From NCBI GenBank assembly GCA_947628795.1, contig CANRBF010000006.1:94573-158572 (forward strand): DNA of 64,000 nt. The letters run 5' to 3'. The notes under the pieces were generated by a model. That model did not search any database. It was not told the origin of the DNA and worked only from the letters and a program-made list of their open reading frames with translations. Of the stretch, positions 1-10,399 are shown piece by piece. Position 1 is the stretch's first letter, and each line of letters opens with the position of its first letter. The stretch comes from an uncultured Monoglobus sp. (GTDB lineage: Bacteria > Bacillota > Clostridia > Monoglobales > Monoglobaceae). The translations under genes were made by a program, and so were the position numbers.

Positions 1-204
1 ATCGGCGCTGTACACTCCGCAGATCTCATAATTTTCGTCGATCCCGAAAACAATTTTTCCTCCGCCGCTTTGATTGGAAAAAGCGGATAATGTGTCAATA
101 ATTTTCGGGCAGCCTTCTTTTGCCGCCTTTACCTCAATATAATTATTCTCGCATTTTTGCTTTAATATCTCGGCGACAAGATCTTTTAACTCGTTTTCAA
201 CCAT
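1..204 (-). CDS. AlbA_2/Schlafen-type putative DNA-binding protein, N-terminal part only
   Basis: The reading frame begins with ATG at 204 after a strong GAGGAGGTG ribosome binding site and runs off the left edge, so only 68 codons are visible. They contain the pattern E-x-K-A, then a helix, then LSAFSNQSGGGKIVFGID, which is the hallmark of the AlbA_2 (Schlafen AAA_4) domain. That domain opens a family often annotated as RecG-like or ATP-binding transcriptional regulators. Family knowledge suggests nucleic-acid binding; the C-terminal part that would decide the subtype lies outside the window. A consensus promoter lies immediately upstream. It is divergent from the pectate lyase gene. Confidence 0.7.
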   Translation of the reverse strand, partial: MVENELKDLVAEILKQKCENNYIEVKAAKEGCPKIIDTLSAFSNQSGGGKIVFGIDENYEICGVYSAD

Positions 205-228
205 CGGATCACCTCCTCGTTTTATTTA

Positions 229-257
229 ATTATACATATTTTAGGCGAAAAAGTCAA
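229..257 (-). promoter_or_regulatory. SigA-type promoter of the AlbA_2 gene
   Basis: On the minus strand TTGACT (252-257) and TATAAT (229-234) are separated by exactly 17 bp, and the start codon follows about 25 bp downstream. An A/T-rich tandem repeat begins a few bases upstream of the -35 box. Confidence 0.75.
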
Positions 258-263
258 GAATTA

Positions 264-391
264 TTCTTCTAATTTTCTTCTAATTTTATCTAATTTTCTT
301 CTAATTTTATAATTTTTCTTCTAAATTCATCTTATTTTCTCATAAATTCATCTAAATTCTTCTAATTTTCTTCTAAATTCTTCTAAAATAT
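264..391. repeat. A/T-rich imperfect tandem repeat of about 11 bp units
   Basis: The intergenic stretch 205-522 contains no gene. Its centre consists of about ten imperfect copies of TTCTTCTAATT and TTCTTCTAAATT. The array abuts the -35 box of the minus-strand promoter at 229-257, so it could act like an UP element whose copy number may vary by slippage. That role is inference. Confidence 0.8.
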
Positions 392-464
392 AATCTTTCA
401 CCTAATTTAAAAATTATTGTGTTTTAAAATAAAAACAATCGTATGCCGAGACGCGTATTGGTTA

Positions 465-493
465 TTGACTAAATAACAAAAATGCGGTATAAT
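465..493 (+). promoter_or_regulatory. SigA-type promoter of the pectate lyase gene
   Basis: TTGACT (465-470) and TATAAT (488-493) with 17 bp spacing precede the pectate lyase start codon at 529 by about 35 bp. Confidence 0.75.
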
Positions 494-528
494 ATACACA
501 TATTATTTTCGCAAAAAGAGGGATGTTT

Positions 529-3342
529 ATGAAAATCAAAAAACTGAGCTTTGTTGTTTGGCTCGTCATACTGTGCGTGGCGCTTTCGGCTGTTTATGTG
601 CCGGTATTTGCCGCGGACACGGCGGTTTATTACACATCGGAGCCGACGGTTTCGGGAAACACCGTTTCGGCAAAGGTCATGAACACAAGCGGTTCCGACG
701 TTATGTTCATCGCGGCCGTATACAAAGGCAATTACGTTGCGGACGCCGAGATCAAGACCGTGCCGAGCGGCGGCGAAACGGCTGTATCTGCAAAACTGAA
801 CGGTGCTTCGTACGGCGTCAAATGCTATCTCTGGTCGGATAATTCGATCGCGCCTTACGGAGAACCCGTGGCGGCGGTGTTTGACAAGCTGCCCGCTTTT
901 CCGGGAGCCGAGGGCGGCGGAATGTGGACGACAGGCGCCAGAGGCGGAGACAAGCCCGAGGTTTACCACGTTTACAAGCTGACCGACGACGGCAGCTACG
1001 GCACGTTCCGCGACGCGGTCTCTCAGCCGAACAGGATAATCGTGTTCGATGTCGCGGGAAACATTGAACTTTCCGACACGCTGACGATCAAGGCGGACAA
1101 TCTGACGATTTTGGGCCAGACAGCACCCGGCGACGGCGTGTGCGTAAAAAACTGCAACACAACGATCACCGGAAACAACGTTATTCTGCGCTACATGAGA
1201 TTCAGAATGGGCGACGAAAAGACTATGGAAGAGGACACGATCGGAAGCCGCGGCAGACACAATATAATCGTTGACCACTGCTCGTTCAGCTGGAGCGTTG
1301 ACGAATGCGCCTCGTTCTATGAGGTTACCGACTTTACCATGCAGTGGTGCATAGTCGCCGAGAGCCTCAAGCACTCGGTCCACGCCAAGGAAGCCCACGG
1401 CTACGCGGGAATCTGGGGCGGCACAAACGCCAGCTTCCACCACAATCTGCTGGCGCATCACGACAGCAGGAACCCGAGGATCGCCGAGGGTCCGTTTGTG
1501 GGCGAACCCGATTACGACATGAGCAAACAAACAAGCCTGACCGATCTTCGAAACAACGTTATCTACAACTGGGGCGGCAACTCGGCGTACGGCGGACAGG
1601 GCGCCGCGGCAGCGAACATAATAAACAGCTACTACAAATACGGCCCGTCAACGTCAAGCGGCGTGAAAAGCAGGATATTCCAGACCACCTCCACGGGCAA
1701 TGACATCACCTCTCCGTGGAGCACCGACATCTATGTTGACGGAAACTATGTTGACGGAAACGCCGATGTCACCGCCGACAACTCAAAAGGAGTTGACGAG
1801 GACAGCAAAATATCCAAAAAATACGTTTGGACAAAGAATAACATAACCGACGAAGCGAAGGCGGTTCACTTTAAGTTCGAAGACGATTATCCTGTCATGA
1901 CCCAAACCGCCGAAGAAGCCTATCAATCGGTGCTTGAAAGTGCGGGCGCCAGCATCGCGCGCGATTCCGCGGACCAAAGAGTTATAGACGACACCAAGAA
2001 CCGCACGGGAATAAAAATAGTCAAGGACTATGATGATAACGGCGTTATGAAGACCGACACGACCTACGGCATAATCAACTCGCCCTCCGATGTTGGCGGA
2101 TACCCCGTTCTCACCGGAACCAAATCCAAAGACAGCGACGGAGACGGAATGCCCAACAAATGGGAGGACGAAAACGGCCTTGACAAAAATAACGCCGATG
2201 ACGGTCTCGCCTTATCCGCAAGCGGCTATACCAATCTTGAGGCATACGCCAACGCGCTGGCCGACAAGAGCTATGTTCAGGATCCCGAGTACGATCCCGA
2301 CGCGCAGGACTATGACCCGTCGGTAAACGAGCCCGAGCCAACAGCGGAACCCTCAACGCAGCCGACTCTTGAGCTTGTGAACGAATGGAAAGCGGCAAGC
2401 GGCGATGAGACCAAGTCAGCGGGATATGAATTTATGCCCGGTCTCTCGGCAACGACAACCTTGGAACGCACAATGTCCGATACTAAAGTTTACGCGGACG
2501 GCTTTACTCATAATTTTGCCATAACCTGCAAAGAGACCAACAGCAAATGGGCAGACGGCAAAGCCACGGGCTGCGCCATGAAATACACCGCTGCCGAAAG
2601 CGGCAGATTTACGCTCTACGCTTACGGAGTTGAACCCAAAGCGCCCGACAAACCTCCCGCGGTATTCTACGCCGTAAAAGAAGGCGTTGCCGATCCATCG
2701 GCCGATAATCTATACTCGGATATTATTGACGAAACAGGAAAGCGTGAAATGTGCGTGATAGACGTTGAGGCGGGCAGCACATATTACTTCTATATCAGCG
2801 GATCAAAAACCAGATATCAAGCGGCAAAATTCGAAAAATATGTGACGCCGTCCGAGCCGAAATACGAAACGGTCAGTGAGTGGACCGCTAAAAACGGCGA
2901 GGAAAAAGAGCCCGCCGGATATGAATATATGCCCGGTCTCACCTCAATGATAACCTTGGAAAGAACCATGTCGGATTCTAAAACCTTTTCTGACGGTTTT
3001 AGCGCAAGCTTTGCTCTGACCAGCAAAACAAACGGAAGATGGGAAAACGGAGCCGCCATAGGCTGCGCGATGAAATTCGCGGCTCCCGAGGACGGAAGGA
3101 TCACGATACACGCCTACGGCGTTGACCCCAAACCGGCAAACCAAAACCCCTCGGTATTCTACGCGGTCCTTGAGGGAACACAGGATCCGGCTGCGAATAA
3201 TCTGTATTCCGACATTATAGACGAAACCGGCAAAAAAGAGCTTTGCCAAATTGATGTAAACGCCGGATCGGTATATTATTTCCTGATCCCCGGCTCCAAG
3301 GCCCGATTCATGCATGCCAAGTTCGAAAAACTTATAAAATAA
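529..3342 (+). CDS. Secreted multidomain pectate lyase (PL1 family)
   Basis: A 937-residue exported protein predicted to cleave polygalacturonate by beta-elimination. The ATG at 529 is preferred over 523 because the AGAGGG ribosome binding site (517-522) sits at proper distance only from 529. Order: signal peptide (about 1-27), an Fn3-like module (about 30-118), a parallel beta-helix PL1 domain (about 120-530), a Ca2+-binding DSDGDGMPNKWED segment (about 534-552), a Pro/Thr linker, and two homologous C-terminal modules (about 613-773 and 774-937). PL1 hallmarks seen are HNIIVDHCSFSWSVDE and HHNLLAHHDSRNPR, the latter with the conserved Arg region. The C-terminal modules are not recognised; carbohydrate binding or surface attachment is inference. 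It has its own promoter and terminator. Confidence 0.9.
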   Translation: MKIKKLSFVVWLVILCVALSAVYVPVFAADTAVYYTSEPTVSGNTVSAKVMNTSGSDVMFIAAVYKGNYVADAEIKTVPSGGETAVSAKLNGASYGVKCYLWSDNSIAPYGEPVAAVFDKLPAFPGAEGGGMWTTGARGGDKPEVYHVYKLTDDGSYGTFRDAVSQPNRIIVFDVAGNIELSDTLTIKADNLTILGQTAPGDGVCVKNCNTTITGNNVILRYMRFRMGDEKTMEEDTIGSRGRHNIIVDHCSFSWSVDECASFYEVTDFTMQWCIVAESLKHSVHAKEAHGYAGIWGGTNASFHHNLLAHHDSRNPRIAEGPFVGEPDYDMSKQTSLTDLRNNVIYNWGGNSAYGGQGAAAANIINSYYKYGPSTSSGVKSRIFQTTSTGNDITSPWSTDIYVDGNYVDGNADVTADNSKGVDEDSKISKKYVWTKNNITDEAKAVHFKFEDDYPVMTQTAEEAYQSVLESAGASIARDSADQRVIDDTKNRTGIKIVKDYDDNGVMKTDTTYGIINSPSDVGGYPVLTGTKSKDSDGDGMPNKWEDENGLDKNNADDGLALSASGYTNLEAYANALADKSYVQDPEYDPDAQDYDPSVNEPEPTAEPSTQPTLELVNEWKAASGDETKSAGYEFMPGLSATTTLERTMSDTKVYADGFTHNFAITCKETNSKWADGKATGCAMKYTAAESGRFTLYAYGVEPKAPDKPPAVFYAVKEGVADPSADNLYSDIIDETGKREMCVIDVEAGSTYYFYISGSKTRYQAAKFEKYVTPSEPKYETVSEWTAKNGEEKEPAGYEYMPGLTSMITLERTMSDSKTFSDGFSASFALTSKTNGRWENGAAIGCAMKFAAPEDGRITIHAYGVDPKPANQNPSVFYAVLEGTQDPAANNLYSDIIDETGKKELCQIDVNAGSVYYFLIPGSKARFMHAKFEKLIK

Positions 3343-3353
3343 ATAAAAATTTA

Positions 3354-3390
3354 TTCCCCCGATCCGCAAAGGTCGGGGGAATTTTTTATA
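3354..3390 (+). terminator. Rho-independent terminator of the pectate lyase gene
   Basis: A GC-rich hairpin, TTCCCCCGA...TCGGGGGAA with a short loop, is followed by TTTTTTATATTTTTTT. Confidence 0.85.
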
Positions 3391-3410
3391 TTTTTTTAAA
3401 TCATCTCCCT

Positions 3411-3446
3411 GTTTTGACAAATTTCTTTATGTTACTTTATTATAAT
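3411..3446 (+). promoter_or_regulatory. spoIIE promoter with 21-bp spacer and Spo0A-box-like sequence
   Basis: TTGACA (414-419 of this kilobase) and TATAAT (3441-3446) are separated by 21 bp, longer than the optimal 17. GTTTTGACAAA, overlapping the -35, matches 10 of 11 positions of the reverse complement of the Spo0A box TTTGTCRAAAA. Known B. subtilis spoIIE and spoIIG promoters use the same trick: an over-long SigA spacer made functional by phosphorylated Spo0A. Confidence 0.7.
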
Positions 3447-3504
3447 ATTTTTGTAAAACAAATGAAAAATAAGGCGCTAGCCTTGAAGTTACGGAGGTAT
3501 TATA

Positions 3505-5880
3505 ATGAGAAACACAAAACTTGTGCCCGTGAACACGGCGCTTGAGGTCGTTCCTGCGAAAGAGCGCAAAAAAATCGACATACGGCTTTGGGACGTGCCG
3601 CTCAGAATGTTGGGAATATTTTTGGCGGGAGCCATGCCCGTCAGCGGCCTGGCGCCGTTCGGACTGTCTTTTTTGACGATCGACCGAAAATTTTCACTGA
3701 AAAGCGTGCTGAATCTGCTCCTGGTCTGCGCGGGATACATACTGATGCTGGACTTATACCGCGCTATAGCCTGCGTGTCCGCCTGCGTTTTGTTTGAGAC
3801 TACGCTTTTTGTGCTCAAGCGCAGCGATAATTTGTCGGTCTACTTTATATGCGCAGCCGCGGGAGCGGCAATGTTCCTTTGCGAGACCGCGATGCTGTTT
3901 CTTGTCGGCTTCACGGCGGCGGGACTGATCTTGATCTTTTGCGACGTTACGCTGATGCTGATGGGCGTTCTTGTATTTGACCGCTGCCGCGGCGTGCTGC
4001 TGAGCGGAGGCTTTATGAGCCGCGGCCTGCTGCTCGACGAGAAAATATGTCTCTGCGTTGTGGCCGGGATCGTTCTGCTCAGCACAAGATATCTGACCGT
4101 GTTCAATATTTTCAATCTTTCAAACTTTCTCGCGTGTCTGTTTCTGGGGATCATAGCCCTTACCGGAAAAAACATCACTCGCTGCGCCGTGAGCGGTATT
4201 CTTGCCGGAATAGTTTTGGGACTGTCGGGCAGCTTTCCCGACTACACGGCCATGTTCGCACTGTGCGGCCTGATTCTGGGTATCGCCGCGCAATTCGGCA
4301 AAAAAATCATATGTCTCGCCCTTTGTCTGTTCGGCGGCGCGTCTCTTTTGTATCTGGGAATCCCCGCGGGATACGAGCATCTGCCGAATATATACGAGAT
4401 CATTCCCGCGGCGCTTTTGGTCTGCTTAATCCCGCGCCGGGTGATAATGTCCGCCGAAAGAATAGTTGATTTTGACATGCGCAAGAAAGACGAGACAAAA
4501 CGCTTCAGACAATATGTCAAAGATAAGCTGAACTGCATATCAGATTCTTTTATGGACATATCCTCCACCTTTGACGAAATATCCGACGGGCCGGACAACA
4601 CCGACATGACCGAGATCGCGCTGATGTTTGACACCGCCGCCGACCGCATATGCAAAAACTGCGAGCGAGCGGGATTCTGCTGGGAAAAGGATTTTTCCTC
4701 TACCTACGCCGCCATGTTCAAATTCCTGGAGATAATGGAGCGCAAAGGATTTCTGCTGCGCGGAGACGTGCCGAGATCGTTTTCGGATAAATGCGTGCAT
4801 CTTTTGCCGCTGATCTCCGAGATCAACCGCCTGTTTGAGATATACAAAATAAACACCACATGGAAACACAAGCTTCAGGAGAGCCGCGAGCTGAACTCTC
4901 AACAGTTTAAAGGAATATCCGAGATAATAAAAAACGCCTCGGATGAAATTTGCGGCGAAAGCACTTTTGACATAGACGCGGCGGACGAGCTCAAGCTGAA
5001 GCTTTCGGACATGGGTGTGAGCGCCGAAAGGGTCGACGTTGTGTGCGGCAAAAACCAAAAATACACGGTCGAGATCCGGGTCACGGGCTGCGCCGATTTT
5101 TCGGCCTGCCGAAGCAAGATCAAGTCGGCCATAAAGCAGGTTTTGGGGATCTCGGTCTCGACTCCGTATAACCTGTGCGAAAACAAAAAGGAAAACAAAT
5201 GCAAAATAAGATTCTGCCAGCTTGAGGGCTTCGAGCCGCTTGTCGGGATCGCGTCGCTCGGAGCGGGCGCGGAATGCGGCGACAGACATTTTACCGATTA
5301 TCTGAGCGGAGGAAAGCTGGCCGTTACCATAAGCGACGGAATGGGAACGGGACACGGCGCCGCCCTTGAGAGCGGAGCGATCGTCAGCCTTTTGAGCAGC
5401 TTTCTGGACGCGGGCTTTGACAAAAAAATCGCGGTAAAGCTTGTGAATTCAATAATGGTAATGAAATCGGCCCGCGACGTTTTCGCCACGATAGACATGT
5501 GCATAATCGACCTGTACACGGGACAGATCGAATTTATAAAAAACGGCGCCGAGCCCAGCTATATCAAGCACCCGAGCTACACCGAAACGGTCAGAGCCGC
5601 CTCGCTGCCCATAGGTATCGTGCCGATCGGCGATATAGAGGCCTTTGCCAGAACGCTCGAAAACGGCTCGATAGTCGTCATGACCAGCGACGGCGTGACC
5701 TCTCCGCCGGACAACCCATGGATAAAAGAAATGGTTGAGCATATTGATATCGACATGTCGCCCGGGGAGCTGGCGCAGCTCATACTCGACGAGGCTGTGC
5801 GCCGCGGCAAAGACAACAACGCTCAAAACGACGATATGACTGTGGTCTGCGTAAAGCTGGAGCCGGGCGCCGCTGCCTAA
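3505..5880 (+). CDS. spoIIE: Stage II sporulation protein E, membrane-bound PPM phosphatase
   Basis: A 791-residue protein, close to the B. subtilis length (827). SpoIIE dephosphorylates the anti-sigma-factor antagonist SpoIIAA, freeing SigF in the forespore, and works at the polar septum with FtsZ. Visible architecture: a hydrophobic N-terminal third with about ten membrane segments (about 20-310), a central regulatory region, and a C-terminal PP2C/SpoIIE phosphatase domain (about 585-790). Metal-site motifs are SDGMGTGHGA (about 609-618), SDGVTS (about 728) and NDDMTVVCV (about 775). The start is set by GGAGGT at 3493-3498. The 3' end overlaps the convergent gene by 4 bp. Regulation is probably by Spo0A. 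Confidence 0.95.
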   Translation: MRNTKLVPVNTALEVVPAKERKKIDIRLWDVPLRMLGIFLAGAMPVSGLAPFGLSFLTIDRKFSLKSVLNLLLVCAGYILMLDLYRAIACVSACVLFETTLFVLKRSDNLSVYFICAAAGAAMFLCETAMLFLVGFTAAGLILIFCDVTLMLMGVLVFDRCRGVLLSGGFMSRGLLLDEKICLCVVAGIVLLSTRYLTVFNIFNLSNFLACLFLGIIALTGKNITRCAVSGILAGIVLGLSGSFPDYTAMFALCGLILGIAAQFGKKIICLALCLFGGASLLYLGIPAGYEHLPNIYEIIPAALLVCLIPRRVIMSAERIVDFDMRKKDETKRFRQYVKDKLNCISDSFMDISSTFDEISDGPDNTDMTEIALMFDTAADRICKNCERAGFCWEKDFSSTYAAMFKFLEIMERKGFLLRGDVPRSFSDKCVHLLPLISEINRLFEIYKINTTWKHKLQESRELNSQQFKGISEIIKNASDEICGESTFDIDAADELKLKLSDMGVSAERVDVVCGKNQKYTVEIRVTGCADFSACRSKIKSAIKQVLGISVSTPYNLCENKKENKCKIRFCQLEGFEPLVGIASLGAGAECGDRHFTDYLSGGKLAVTISDGMGTGHGAALESGAIVSLLSSFLDAGFDKKIAVKLVNSIMVMKSARDVFATIDMCIIDLYTGQIEFIKNGAEPSYIKHPSYTETVRAASLPIGIVPIGDIEAFARTLENGSIVVMTSDGVTSPPDNPWIKEMVEHIDIDMSPGELAQLILDEAVRRGKDNNAQNDDMTVVCVKLEPGAAA

Positions 5881-7370
5881 CTCAAGCTTATCCTGAGTCC
5901 CCGCTTTATCGAAAGTATCAGCCGCGATATTTCCCTGACGCTTTGGCGGCGCAGAATATCGCCGCAGTGGTTCAAACTGAGACTGTCGTAAACCACAGGC
6001 ACGACGTCGCGGCTCATGCCGTTTTTTGACAAAAATTCGCAGGCGATCGCCGAAAGCTCGGCGCAGGCGGTAAATCTAAGCGAATCGAGCGCGGCTGCCG
6101 CGTACGCGGTCTGCGCGGCGGCGGCTCTCGGGTTTTCCTCTCCGGGATCGGCGATCGAGCCGTCCGTCCTCACGCATTGCAGCAGCGCGGCGCACGCGGC
6201 GCGAACGATCTTTTCGGCCTGCGCCGCAGTGGTAAAGCCCGTGTCCGAAAGCGCTCCGCGCCCGGGAAGCGCGATTCCCTCGCGCCACATAGAAACGGTG
6301 ACCGTTTTTTCCGGAACTCCCGAACCGGCGTATTCTATCACGCAGCTGTTTTCGGGGCACAGCGTTTCGGTCTCAAACGCCAGCGCGGCGGCCTGCTTTT
6401 TGAGCTTTATGACGGATTCGGCGCTCAGCTCTCCAAGGCTGCGCGCCCCTATCATTCCGTACATCGCGTCTATGGTCCGCGCGGCGAAGGCGCGGGCCAT
6501 CTCTTTATTGTTGACTTTAATAAACTCGTCGATAACTATTTCGCGCTCGGCTCCGCCGCCCTCCGCGTAAAACCTGTCGGGAAACGCGGTCTCGGAGCCG
6601 AGGGTTATGATAAGGGGATATTGACCGCGGTAGATCCGCGGCACCATATAAAACGTCCCGGGCGCGTATTCCCTTATCGCGAGAGCTTTTTCGCCCGCTA
6701 AATTTTCAAGTCCCGAGCGTATGACATACATGCAGTAAAATCCGCCGCCCGGCTTTTTGCTTATATATCCGATATTTCTTTTGTCGGGATCGGACATCCG
6801 CAGTCTGAAATCGCCGCCCGCCTTCGGTTCGGAAAACAAGACCGTTCCGCTCCGCCCGTTCCACACAACGGGCTTCATAGCGCTCGCGCCGTTTAACGGC
6901 GCGCCGTATCCGCCACCCAAAAACGCGGTCACGGAAAAACGCGGCCGCGCCTCTATGTCGGCGGTTTTTTCTCCGCCTCCGTTTTCTGTGTAAAGGGGCA
7001 GGTCGATATAATACTCATCGTCCGCGCGGTCGTATTCCATTATCGAAGCGGAGCAAACGCTCACCGAAAATTCCCCGCCGCGCGCCGGCAGACCGCTTAC
7101 AGACAACTCATAAAGCCGCGGCCCTTTTTGGACGATCGACGCGCCCGATTTCGCCGCGGCTCGGCTCAGCTCGCTTTTTACCCTAAATTTTCCGCCGCTT
7201 ATCTCAAAGGCGGATATGACCGAGTTTTTCGGCAGACTGAATAATATCCGCGCGGTAAAAAAGTCCTCGCCGCGAGCCCTAAGCGCGAACTCGTGCTTAA
7301 GGCTCACAACGGGACCGAATTCCGTTTTTAAATGTATGTTAACTTTTTTTATCTCAAATAAATCCTTCAT
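5877..7370 (-). CDS. Unknown 497-residue protein with VIT-like N-terminus
   Basis: No confident family. The N-terminal 150 residues (KKVNIHLKTEFGPVVSLKHE, then LPKNSVISAFEISGGK) resemble a VIT (vault/inter-alpha-trypsin) beta domain, but no von Willebrand A domain with a MIDAS motif follows. The C-terminal third is Ala-rich and helical. There is no signal peptide or membrane segment, so it is probably cytoplasmic. It starts 9 bp after the ThyX-like gene, which suggests co-transcription with the gyrB cluster. No clear ribosome binding site precedes the ATG, hinting at translational coupling. Its 3' end overlaps spoIIE by 4 bp tail to tail. Confidence 0.6.
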   Translation of the reverse strand: MKDLFEIKKVNIHLKTEFGPVVSLKHEFALRARGEDFFTARILFSLPKNSVISAFEISGGKFRVKSELSRAAAKSGASIVQKGPRLYELSVSGLPARGGEFSVSVCSASIMEYDRADDEYYIDLPLYTENGGGEKTADIEARPRFSVTAFLGGGYGAPLNGASAMKPVVWNGRSGTVLFSEPKAGGDFRLRMSDPDKRNIGYISKKPGGGFYCMYVIRSGLENLAGEKALAIREYAPGTFYMVPRIYRGQYPLIITLGSETAFPDRFYAEGGGAEREIVIDEFIKVNNKEMARAFAARTIDAMYGMIGARSLGELSAESVIKLKKQAAALAFETETLCPENSCVIEYAGSGVPEKTVTVSMWREGIALPGRGALSDTGFTTAAQAEKIVRAACAALLQCVRTDGSIADPGEENPRAAAAQTAYAAAALDSLRFTACAELSAIACEFLSKNGMSRDVVPVVYDSLSLNHCGDILRRQSVREISRLILSIKRGLRISLS

Positions 7371-7379
7371 GATCTAAAA

Positions 7380-8015
7380 TCAATTTTCGGCGGTTTCGCC
7401 CTCTTCCAAAAACAGATCCTTTGTGTAGGGCAGGGTCAGTATCCAGTCGCAGTATTCCCGCCACTCGCTGAGCTTGTGGTTCCTGCGGGCAAAATACATA
7501 TTGAGCAGATTTTCATAATTCATCGTGACCGTGCGCTTCTGATTATACGACGAGGGCAGCAGCTGGATAATATCGTCCCAGTCCGCCTTGTCCTTGGTCT
7601 CGACAAAATGCCTGCGCTTGAGCTCCAGGAACTCCATATAGGCGGTGAAGGCCTCCATGGCCGACTTGCTCAGCTTTTCGCACGAAAAATCTTTGTGCTC
7701 AAAGGGCTTGGCGTGAATTTTGTGCATGGTGCTGGTCGAGTTCGCCACGGTGCCCACCTTGTAGGTGTCAAATTCCTTCCACCAGTAAAGCGGCGCGGTG
7801 ATGTCAACGCTCACGATTATCTGGCGTATGAATTTGCGGTGATCGCTGCCCGCTTTGCACAAACGCTTTGCCAGATCAAGATCGTTGGGGCCGAGCGCGT
7901 ATCTGCCCTTTTCGTCATATTTACTGTCGCTTCTGGCCCAGCTGTTCATAGGATTCCGCGCTCCGCGGAGCGCTCCCTCAAAATTCATCACTCCGGTTTT
8001 TTCAATCAAAATCAT
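7380..8015 (-). CDS. ThyX-like family protein
   Basis: A 211-residue protein started by ATG after GGAGGCGGAG. The stretch HRKFIRQIIVSVDITAPLYW, followed by WWKEFDTYKVGTVANSTSTM, recalls flavin-dependent thymidylate synthases and the ThyX-like proteins of Clostridia and their phages. However, the defining RHRx7S motif is not present in canonical form. Whether it methylates dUMP is therefore open. It lies 31 bp downstream of gyrB on the same strand, in a DNA-replication context that would suit nucleotide metabolism. A divergent non-catalytic relative is the main alternative. Confidence 0.5.
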   Translation of the reverse strand: MILIEKTGVMNFEGALRGARNPMNSWARSDSKYDEKGRYALGPNDLDLAKRLCKAGSDHRKFIRQIIVSVDITAPLYWWKEFDTYKVGTVANSTSTMHKIHAKPFEHKDFSCEKLSKSAMEAFTAYMEFLELKRRHFVETKDKADWDDIIQLLPSSYNQKRTVTMNYENLLNMYFARRNHKLSEWREYCDWILTLPYTKDLFLEEGETAEN

Positions 8016-8046
8016 AACTCCGCCTCCGAATTGATTTTATATGCCT

Positions 8047-10077
<2,031 letters not shown>

Positions 10078-10368
10078 TTAAAACTTAAAGTCCGGCAGAG
10101 CGTAGGCCGAGTAGTCGTTTATTCTTTCGGCTCTGCCCGCCAGCGCTCTTGATGAGATATTGGTTATATACACCTTGTTGACATGGTTCTGCCGCACCAG
10201 CACCACAGACTTGGGCACATCCTCCGCCACGGTTATCACCGAGCCGTTGTCCTGCGCTCTGCGCAAAAATTCTCTGGAATTTTTGGCGATAGTCAGGTTG
10301 TCCATGTCCAGTATCGCGATAATATCGTCGGTATCGACCGCGGTGTTTTTTCCCAGATGAAGGTACAT
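10078..10368 (-). CDS. remB: RemB (YaaB/DUF370-type) regulator
   Basis: A 96-residue protein beginning MYLHLGKNTAVDTDDIIAIL, with KSVVLV and VYITNISSRAL further on, the pattern of the RemA/RemB extracellular-matrix regulator family. In B. subtilis remB (yaaB) also lies between recF and gyrB, so synteny supports the call. RemA-type members are DNA-binding activators of biofilm genes; RemB's exact role is less clear. Likely co-transcribed from the dnaN promoter. Confidence 0.85.
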   Translation of the reverse strand: MYLHLGKNTAVDTDDIIAILDMDNLTIAKNSREFLRRAQDNGSVITVAEDVPKSVVLVRQNHVNKVYITNISSRALAGRAERINDYSAYALPDFKF

Positions 10369-10399
10369 ATAACCATTCCTTTTTTGTTTGTTGATTTAT

